Assembly (NCBI RefSeq): GCF_014170375.1
Contig: NZ_LZZW01000040.1
Location: 81,976-145,975, forward strand
DNA from: Variovorax sp. UMC13
Lineage (GTDB): Bacteria > Pseudomonadota > Gammaproteobacteria > Burkholderiales > Burkholderiaceae_C
Length of the DNA: 64,000 nt
Direction: 5' to 3'
Under the pieces are notes generated by a model that worked only from the letters and a program-made list of their open reading frames with translations, made no database searches and was not told where the DNA came from. The position numbers and the translations under genes are program-made. This document shows positions 58,631 through 64,000 of this stretch, in pieces. Numbering within the stretch: position 1 is the first letter of the stretch; every line of letters begins with the position of its first letter.

Positions 58631-59542
58631 TCAGGGCTTGCCGGCCAGGAAGGGCTCGAGCACCTCGTCCATCCACGCCATCAGCGCCTGCACCCGCTTC
58701 GACAGCTGGCGCCGGTGCGGATAGAGCAGCGACACCGGCATCGGCGGCGCATCGAAGCCGGACAGCACCCGCACCAGCCGGCCCGCGTCGATCAGCGGCT
58801 GCATGCCCATGACCGGCGCCTGGATCAGGCCCAGGCCGGCCAGGCAGGCCGACTGGTAGGCATCGCTGCTGGTCACCGTGAGCGTGCTCGGCATGGCCAG
58901 CGTCCGGTAGCGGCCCTCTTCCTCGTATTCCCACAGCGCCGGCCCGGCGCCCAGCCCCGGCGCGTAGCGCACCAGCCGGTGCGCGGCCAGGTCGGCGAGC
59001 GTGCGCGGCGTGCCGTGCAGCGCGAGGTAGGCCGGACTGGCGACGTTGACCTGCGCCAGCTCGCCGAGCCGGCGCGCCACCAGATCGGAGGCGTCGAGCG
59101 TGCCCACGCGCAGCACGCAGTCGAAGCCCTCGTGCACCAGGTCGACCCGGCGGTCGGTGGTGCTCAGTTCGAGTTCCACCTGCGGATGCGCGGCCAGGAA
59201 GGCGGGCAGCCGCGGCATCAGCACCGCCTGCGCCATGCCGATCGGCACGTCGACCCGCAGCCGGCCGCGCAGGGCGCCGGGCGTGCGCTGGAACAGCGAC
59301 TGCAGCTCGTCCGCGTCGGCCAGCAGCAGCAGGCAGCGCTCGCGGAACTGCTCGCCGTCGGCCGTCAGTCGCACCGTGCGCGTGGTGCGGTGCAGGAGCC
59401 GCGTGCCCAGTTCGGCCTCCAGCTGCTGCACCGTGGTCGAGACCCGGGCCTTGGGCATGCCCAGCTGCTCGGCGGCGCGGGTGAAGCTCGCCAGTTCGGC
59501 GACCTTGACGAAGGTGCGCCGCGCGCTGAGGTCCATGCTCAT
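58631..59542 (-). CDS. LysR-family regulator divergent from an SDR gene
   Basis: 303-aa LTTR of the CrgA-like type: HTH at residues 4-64 (ARRTFVKVAELASFTRAAEQ, KARVSTTVQQLEAELGTRLL) and the effector segments GALRGRLRVDVPIGMAQAVL and EFDCVLR-like VHEGFDCVLRVG. ATG at 59542 preferred; a GTG at 59560 would add six residues. It faces the SDR gene at 59654 across a 111-base gap containing direct and inverted repeats. Confidence 0.9.
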   Translation of the reverse strand: MSMDLSARRTFVKVAELASFTRAAEQLGMPKARVSTTVQQLEAELGTRLLHRTTRTVRLTADGEQFRERCLLLLADADELQSLFQRTPGALRGRLRVDVPIGMAQAVLMPRLPAFLAAHPQVELELSTTDRRVDLVHEGFDCVLRVGTLDASDLVARRLGELAQVNVASPAYLALHGTPRTLADLAAHRLVRYAPGLGAGPALWEYEEEGRYRTLAMPSTLTVTSSDAYQSACLAGLGLIQAPVMGMQPLIDAGRLVRVLSGFDAPPMPVSLLYPHRRQLSKRVQALMAWMDEVLEPFLAGKP

Positions 59543-59574
59543 GGCCTCATTGTTCTCCACATCTGAACAGTTCG

Positions 59575-59613
59575 GTCTTTTCCTGGGGATTTATCGCTGG
59601 ACTGTCTTTTCCT
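59575..59613. promoter_or_regulatory. Direct repeats in the LysR-SDR divergent promoter
   Basis: GTCTTTTCCT occurs twice, at 59575-59584 and 59604-59613, 29 bases apart. The second copy lies inside the dyad TGGACT-n12-AGTCCA (59599-59622), and GAACAGTTC (59565-59573) is a short palindrome beside the first. This is consistent with LTTR binding sites on successive helix faces. Confidence 0.45.
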
Positions 59614-59653
59614 AAAGTCCATTCCATCGATCACTTCCCCTTCAGGACAGACC

Positions 59654-60412
59654 ATGAACGCACCCATCGCCCTCATCACCGGCGCCAGCCGCGGCCTTGG
59701 CAGGAACACCGCCCAGCACCTGGCCCGCCAGGGCTCCGACCTGATCCTGACCTACCGCAGCGGCGCCGACGAAGCGCAGCAGCTGGTGGGCGAGATCGAG
59801 GCGCTGGGCCGCCGCGCGGTGGCGCTGCCGCTGGACGTCGCGCAGAGCGCCAGCTTCCCGGCCTTCGCCGCGCAGGTGAAGGCGGCGCTGGCCCGCACCT
59901 GGGAGCGCCGGACCTTCGACCACCTGGTGAACAACGCCGGCATCGGCACGCACGCGGCCTTCGCCGACACCACCGAAACGCAGTTCGACTCGCTGGTCGA
60001 CGTCCATTTCAAAGGGCCCTTCTTCCTGACTCAGGCGCTGCTGCCGCTGCTCGCGGACGGCGGGCGCATCGTCAACGTCTCGAGCGGCCTGGCCCGTTTC
60101 ACGCTGCCCGGCTCCTCGGCCTATGCGTCGATGAAGGGCGCGATCGAGGTGCTGACGCGCTACCTCGCGAAGGAGCTGGGGCCGCGCGGCATCGCGGTCA
60201 ACGTGGTGGCGCCGGGCGCGATCGAGACCGACTTCAGCGGCGGCATGGTGCGCGACAACCCGCAGCTCAACGCCATGATCGCCAGCCAGACGGCGCTGGG
60301 CCGCGTCGGCCTGCCCGACGACATCGGCGGCGCCATTTCGCTGCTGCTGCAGCCGGGCAACGGCTGGATCAACGGCCAGCGCATCGAGGCGTCGGGCGGG
60401 ATGTTCTTGTAG
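59654..60412 (+). CDS. Short-chain dehydrogenase/reductase
   Basis: 252-aa classical SDR: TGASRGLG cofactor loop at residues 10-17, NNAG, the catalytic Ser in VSSGLARF, Tyr/Lys in YASMK, and the C-terminal GQRIEASGGMFL. It is likely an NADPH-dependent oxidoreductase of the 3-oxoacyl-reductase-like group; the substrate is unknown. It is controlled probably by the divergent LysR. It converges on the ROK kinase gene, with six bases between the stops. Confidence 0.92.
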   Translation: MNAPIALITGASRGLGRNTAQHLARQGSDLILTYRSGADEAQQLVGEIEALGRRAVALPLDVAQSASFPAFAAQVKAALARTWERRTFDHLVNNAGIGTHAAFADTTETQFDSLVDVHFKGPFFLTQALLPLLADGGRIVNVSSGLARFTLPGSSAYASMKGAIEVLTRYLAKELGPRGIAVNVVAPGAIETDFSGGMVRDNPQLNAMIASQTALGRVGLPDDIGGAISLLLQPGNGWINGQRIEASGGMFL

Positions 60413-60418
60413 ACCGAC

Positions 60419-61348
60419 TCAGTCGACCAGCGCCAGCGCCGCGTAGTCGCCGACCTTGTCGCCCAGCCCGGCCGACAGCAGCCGCACGCCGCGCGTCAGC
60501 GGCAGCAGCCGGCCGTCGAGTTCGGCCTGCAGCCGCGGCAGCAGGAATTCGCGGTTGTGCCAGTACACGCTGCCGCCCAGGCTGATGGCCTGCAGGTCCA
60601 GCGTGGCCACCAGGTTGTAGAGCATGCGGCCCATCACGCGGCACAGCGCGTCGGTGCGCTGCAGCGCCTGCGGCTCGCCGGCCACGGCGGCGGCGAACAG
60701 CTCGGCCGCGGGCTGGGTGAAGCGCCGTTCGACCGAGTTGCCGGCGATCAGGCCCTCGACGTCGCCCACGTTGCCGCAGCCGCACAGCGCGTCGTGGTTG
60801 TCGTCGTCCGAGACGAAGGTGTGGCCCGCGTGGCCGGCGTTGCCGTTCTTGCCGCGCAGGGCGCGGCCGTCGACGCACAGGCCCACGCCCACGCCGGTGC
60901 TCCAGGTGACGTAGGCGCAGTGGTCCATGCCCTGCAGTGCGCCCCAGCGGCGCTCGGCCTCGAGCGCCGCGACCGCGTCGTTCTCGACCCGCACGCGGGC
61001 GAAGCGCCGGCGCAGCGGGGCCTCGAGCACGGCGGTCATCCAGTCGTTGGGCAGGCCCCGCGCCGGGCCGGCCAGGCCGCCGCAGATGTTGGGGGTGGCG
61101 AGCTCGACGCAGCCGTCATGGAGCACGAAGGGGCCGGCCGAGGAGACGCCCACGCTGTCGATGGATGTCGCTGGCACGCCGAGCTCGGCGCAGGCCGCGT
61201 CGATCAGCCGCAGCACCTGCTGCGCGACCGCATCGTTGTCGCCGGTCTTGGCGGTCGGCTCGGTCCGGCGGGCCTGCAGCTGCTCGCTGCCGGCTTCGGC
61301 CAGGCTGACGGCGACCTTGGTGCCGCCGATGTCCACGCACGCTCTCAT
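60419..61348 (-). CDS. ROK-family sugar kinase
   Basis: 309-aa ROK protein with the phosphate-binding start VDIGGTKVAVSLAE, ENDAVAALEAE (catalytic Asp region) and ATP loop TWSTGVGVGLC. The zinc motif reads CGCGNVGDVEG: the third Cys of the usual CxCGxxGCxE is Asp here. There is no N-terminal HTH, so it is a kinase (glucokinase, fructokinase or N-acyl-hexosamine kinase) rather than a NagC-type repressor. It lies upstream of DUF2905 on the same strand. Confidence 0.9.
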   Translation of the reverse strand: MRACVDIGGTKVAVSLAEAGSEQLQARRTEPTAKTGDNDAVAQQVLRLIDAACAELGVPATSIDSVGVSSAGPFVLHDGCVELATPNICGGLAGPARGLPNDWMTAVLEAPLRRRFARVRVENDAVAALEAERRWGALQGMDHCAYVTWSTGVGVGLCVDGRALRGKNGNAGHAGHTFVSDDDNHDALCGCGNVGDVEGLIAGNSVERRFTQPAAELFAAAVAGEPQALQRTDALCRVMGRMLYNLVATLDLQAISLGGSVYWHNREFLLPRLQAELDGRLLPLTRGVRLLSAGLGDKVGDYAALALVD

Positions 61349-61375
61349 CTCGTCTCGTCCTTTTCTTCTCTGTGG

Positions 61376-61570
61376 TCAGATCAGTTTCGCCACCAGCGCG
61401 GCGATCATGCTCAGCAGCAGCGTGCTGGCGATCGGCAGCTGCCACTCGCGACCGAAGAGCCGGAACGCGAAATCGCCGGGCAGCCGCCCGAAGCCGAAGC
61501 GCCGAAGCCACGCCGTGAGCCCGCTCATGAGCACCAGCGCCAGCACCACGACGATCAGCCAGCGGATCAT
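61376..61570 (-). CDS. DUF2905 small membrane protein
   Basis: 64-aa protein with two hydrophobic helices (residues 4-22 and 45-64) around the conserved segment FGRLPGDF, which is diagnostic of DUF2905. The function is unknown. It lies between the HisN-type phosphatase and ROK genes with gaps of 9 and 27 bases, so the three form one minus-strand operon. Confidence 0.9.
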   Translation of the reverse strand: MIRWLIVVVLALVLMSGLTAWLRRFGFGRLPGDFAFRLFGREWQLPIASTLLLSMIAALVAKLI

Positions 61571-61579
61571 CGCGTCGCC

Positions 61580-62353
61580 TCAGGCCGCCAGCGCGGCCAG
61601 CGCCTGGCGGTGCAGTTCGGGCGTGGCCGCGGCCACCACCCGGCCGTTCGACCGCAGGCCCAGCGCACGCCCTTCCCAGTCGGTGATCACGCCGCCGGCC
61701 GCCTCGATCAGGCCGGCCGGGCCGAGGTAGTCGTAAGGCTGCAGGCCGGTCTCGACCACCAGGTCGATGGTGCCGCCGGCCAGCTGCGCATAGCCGTAGC
61801 AGTCGCCGCCGAAGCGGCGCATCGCGCAGCGCCGGCTCAGCGCGTCGAAGGCCTGCCAGTCGGCGGCGTCGAAGATGTCGGGCGAGGTGGTGACGATGCG
61901 CGCCTGGGCGATCTCGCTGCAGCCGCTCACGCGCACGGCCACGCCGTTGCGGTGGGCGCCCACGCCGGCCTGACCGACCCAGCGTTCGCCCAGCACCGGC
62001 ATGTCGACCATGCCGAGCACGATGCGCTCGCCCTCGAGCACGCCGATCAGCGTGCCCCACAGCGGCGAGCCGGTGATGAAGCTGCGCGTCCCGTCGATCG
62101 GGTCGATCACCCAGACACGGCCGGCATCGAGCCGTTCCTGGCCGTGCTCCTCGCCGTAGATGCCGTCGTCCGGCAGCGCGGCGGCCAGCGCGGCGCGCAT
62201 CGCGGTCTCGGCCGCGCGGTCGGCCAGCGTCACGGGGCTTTCGTCGGCCTTGGTGATGATGTCCAGCGGCGTGCGGAAATACGCCATCGATTGGGCCGCC
62301 GCCGCGTCGGCGAGGGCATGGGCAGTGCGGAGCAGGTCGGGCAGAGGACGCAT
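61580..62353 (-). CDS. Inositol monophosphatase-family protein, HisN-type (histidinol phosphatase-like)
   Basis: 257-aa Mg-dependent phosphatase. Metal motifs GEEHG and WVIDPIDGTRSF, later GGDCYGYAQLAGG and the terminal Asp in QPYDYLGPA. The GGDCYGY segment is closer to HisN histidinol-phosphatases than to SuhB, so L-histidinol phosphate is a good candidate substrate. It is the first gene of the HisN-DUF2905-ROK operon. It is divergent from the DUF5329 gene; the gap 62354-62466 has no clear feature. Confidence 0.88.
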   Translation of the reverse strand: MRPLPDLLRTAHALADAAAAQSMAYFRTPLDIITKADESPVTLADRAAETAMRAALAAALPDDGIYGEEHGQERLDAGRVWVIDPIDGTRSFITGSPLWGTLIGVLEGERIVLGMVDMPVLGERWVGQAGVGAHRNGVAVRVSGCSEIAQARIVTTSPDIFDAADWQAFDALSRRCAMRRFGGDCYGYAQLAGGTIDLVVETGLQPYDYLGPAGLIEAAGGVITDWEGRALGLRSNGRVVAAATPELHRQALAALAA

Positions 62354-62466
62354 GGGAGCAAAAAGACGGAAGCCGTGGCGGAAGGTCGATTAGACCCGAG
62401 CGCGTTTGACATGGCATGGCAGCCCTGTCTAGCATGGGCTCATCTCAGGTTCACGAAAGACACGGC

Positions 62467-62838
62467 ATGGCATGGGTTCGATGGCTGAAGCGGCTGCTGC
62501 CCGCCGTGCTGCTGGCCTGCGCATCGCTTGCGCAGGCCACGCCCTCGGCCGACGAGCACGCCACGATCACCGCGCTGATCCAGCGCGTGGAGCAGATGAC
62601 GACGATGAGTTTCATGCGCAACGGCACGGCCCACACCTCGGCCGAGGCGGCGCAGCACATGCAGGCGAAGTACGCCTACTTCAAGGAGAAGATCACCACC
62701 GCCGAGGACTTCATCGACCTCTGCGCCTCGCGCTCCGAGATGACCGGCAAGCCCTACAGGGTGAAGGTCGGCGATGCACCGCCGCGCGAGGCCGGCGAGT
62801 TCCTGCGGGAAGAACTGCGCAAGGTGCGCAACCGCTGA
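62467..62838 (+). CDS. DUF5329-like exported protein
   Basis: 123-aa protein with a Sec signal (MAWVRWLKRLLPAVLLACAS, cleavage near A-Q-A-T) and a short helical mature domain (about 95 residues) containing FMRNGTAHTSAEAAQHMQAK, which is typical of DUF5329. The function is unknown, probably periplasmic. ATG at 62467 gives the signal the right length; a start at 62416 would put 17 extra residues in front of it. It converges on the MidA-type gene with 17 bases between stops. Confidence 0.85.
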   Translation: MAWVRWLKRLLPAVLLACASLAQATPSADEHATITALIQRVEQMTTMSFMRNGTAHTSAEAAQHMQAKYAYFKEKITTAEDFIDLCASRSEMTGKPYRVKVGDAPPREAGEFLREELRKVRNR

Positions 62839-62855
62839 ACGTCCCGCGGCTGCAG

Positions 62856-63953
62856 CTACAGCGTGTGGCTGCGGTCGCCCTCGGCGAAGCCCAGCGGCTC
62901 CCAGGCCTCGCCGGCGCCCAGCGCGATCACCTTGAACAGCTCGCCCATCTCGTGCTCGTGCACCAGGTGCGCGGCCAATGCGCGCTGCTGCACGCTGGCC
63001 TGGTCCGACAGCCCGAGCAACCCGCAGTTGATCAGGAAGCGCCCCTGGCTCGCATAGCCCAGCACCGACAGGCCCGCGTCCTGCGCGGCCAGCGCGATGC
63101 CGGTGAAATCGACATGCGCCGTGATGTCCTTGGCGCCCACCGCCACCAGCGGATCGCCGTCGGCCTGGTGGCTCTGGTGGCACATCACTGTGCCCATGTG
63201 GCGCTGCGGGTGGTAGTACTCCGATTCGGGAAAACCGTAGTCGATCAGGAAGGCCGCGCCCTGCGTGAGCCGGTCGGCCAGGGTGGCGACGAAGGCCTGC
63301 GCCTGCGGATGGATCTCGGTCAGGTAGTCGTGCTCGCCCTCGATGTCCAGCGGCGGCCGCAGCAGCGTCGGGCGGTCCTCCCAGGCCCAGCCGCCCTGCG
63401 CGCCCGCGACCACGCCGCGTTCGAACCAGCGGCCGCCGACGCGCGCCAGCAGCTGCACCGGCATCGCGTCGAGCACCTCGTTGCCCACCACCACGCCGCG
63501 CATCGTCGCCGGCAGTTCGCTGAGCCACTCGACCTTGGCCGCATGGCCGGCCAGCGTCTCCTGCTGGCGCGCGCGCAGCGAGCCCGACAGGTCGACGATG
63601 CGGTAGCGCGCGATCCGGTCGCCCAGCGTGTCGAGCAATTGCAGCGCCAGCGCGCCCGAGCCGGCGCCGAATTCCCAGACCTCGTCGGTGCCGGTCTTCT
63701 TGAGCGCCTCGTCCACCTGCACCGCGAGCGCCTGGCCGAACAGGGGCGTGAGCTCGGGCGCGGTCACGAAATCGCTGCCGGACGAGGGCATGTGGCCGAA
63801 CTTGCGGCTGGCGTTGGCGTAGTAGCCCATGCCGGGCGCGTAGAGCGCCAGCGCCATGAAGCGGTCGAAGGGCAGCCAGCCGCCGGCGCGCTGAATGGCC
63901 TGGCCGATCAGGCGGTCGAGGGCGGTCGTTAAAATTGGAGGTGCGGTCTTCAC
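62856..63953 (-). CDS. MidA-family SAM-dependent methyltransferase (NDUFAF7-like)
   Basis: 365-aa Rossmann methyltransferase. The N-terminus GWLPFDRFMALALYAPGMGY and SDFVTAPELTPLFG are diagnostic of the MidA/DUF185 family; the SAM loop is WEFGAGSGALA. In mitochondria the homologue methylates an arginine of complex I NDUFS2, so a role in NADH dehydrogenase assembly is the usual inference. It is divergent from a gene starting at 63972, 18 bases away. Confidence 0.9.
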   Translation of the reverse strand: MKTAPPILTTALDRLIGQAIQRAGGWLPFDRFMALALYAPGMGYYANASRKFGHMPSSGSDFVTAPELTPLFGQALAVQVDEALKKTGTDEVWEFGAGSGALALQLLDTLGDRIARYRIVDLSGSLRARQQETLAGHAAKVEWLSELPATMRGVVVGNEVLDAMPVQLLARVGGRWFERGVVAGAQGGWAWEDRPTLLRPPLDIEGEHDYLTEIHPQAQAFVATLADRLTQGAAFLIDYGFPESEYYHPQRHMGTVMCHQSHQADGDPLVAVGAKDITAHVDFTGIALAAQDAGLSVLGYASQGRFLINCGLLGLSDQASVQQRALAAHLVHEHEMGELFKVIALGAGEAWEPLGFAEGDRSHTL

Positions 63954-63971
63954 GCCGCCGATTGTCTCCCG

Positions 63972-64000
63972 ATGCCCCTGCCCCCTTCCACCGCCCCCTC
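63972..64000 (+). CDS. Start of a gene cut by the window end
   Basis: An ATG at 63972 opens a frame MPLPPSTAP... that runs to the window edge, divergent from the MidA-type gene. Nothing of the product can be identified from nine codons. Confidence 0.3.

Overview
The window is high-GC, densely packed chromosome of a Betaproteobacterium, most likely Comamonadaceae close to Variovorax. The grounds are an acnD/prpF-type 2-methylcitrate cluster, several orphan TctC (Bug) solute receptors, many LysR regulators, the glmU / lrp-asnC / glmS arrangement, DUF2917, DUF2905 and DUF5329 proteins, and GC-rich third codon positions throughout. The taxon is inferred from gene content, not from a marker gene. 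I saw no rRNA, tRNA, CRISPR array, insertion sequence or prophage.

Left edge to 7.7 kb: the 3' end of a MetE-like methyltransferase, then a minus-strand propionate block (acyl-CoA thioesterase, prpC, acnD, prpF, a methylisocitrate lyase-family gene) with a LysR gene and a cluster of GCGAA repeats in front of it. From 7.8 to 18.3 kb is an accessory catabolic locus: an aldehyde dehydrogenase and a heme-oxygenase-like diiron oxidase (HDO) on the minus strand face a plus-strand run of ferredoxin, unknown 108-aa protein, second ferredoxin, ferredoxin reductase and alpha/beta hydrolase. A NIPSNAP remnant follows, then a TctC receptor, a ThDP-dependent enzyme, an SDR, a zinc alcohol dehydrogenase without the structural-zinc loop, and a VOC protein. 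This is the best candidate in the window for an undescribed oxygenase system.

From 18.4 to 21.8 kb are a LysR gene, a TctC receptor coupled to a flavin reductase, and a divergent IclR regulator. From 21.9 to 37.1 kb is a 14-gene minus-strand directon for import and beta-oxidation-like breakdown of an unknown acid: an ABC importer, enoyl-CoA hydratase, a thiolase-like protein with altered catalytic residues, a DUF35 partner without zinc cysteines, two acyl-CoA ligases, an aldehyde dehydrogenase, three acyl-CoA dehydrogenases (two as a coupled pair), a nitronate monooxygenase-like enzyme and a TctC receptor. A divergent LysR gene at 37.3 kb shares a promoter region rich in GGAACG/CGTTCC half-sites with it.

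From 38 to 64 kb the content is mostly housekeeping: argC, glmS, lrp/asnC, glmU, a glycosyltransferase and a flippase-like protein, a Crp/Fnr regulator divergent from a BLUF photoreceptor, DUF2917, 5-formyl-THF cyclo-ligase, a soluble lytic transglycosylase, MscS- and MgtC-like membrane proteins, a GST, ompW, cca, otsB-otsA, an SDR with its LysR, a ROK kinase, DUF2905, a HisN-type phosphatase, DUF5329 and a MidA-type methyltransferase. A hairpin-rich repeat lies at 49.4-49.5 kb and a clear bidirectional terminator at 54.3 kb.
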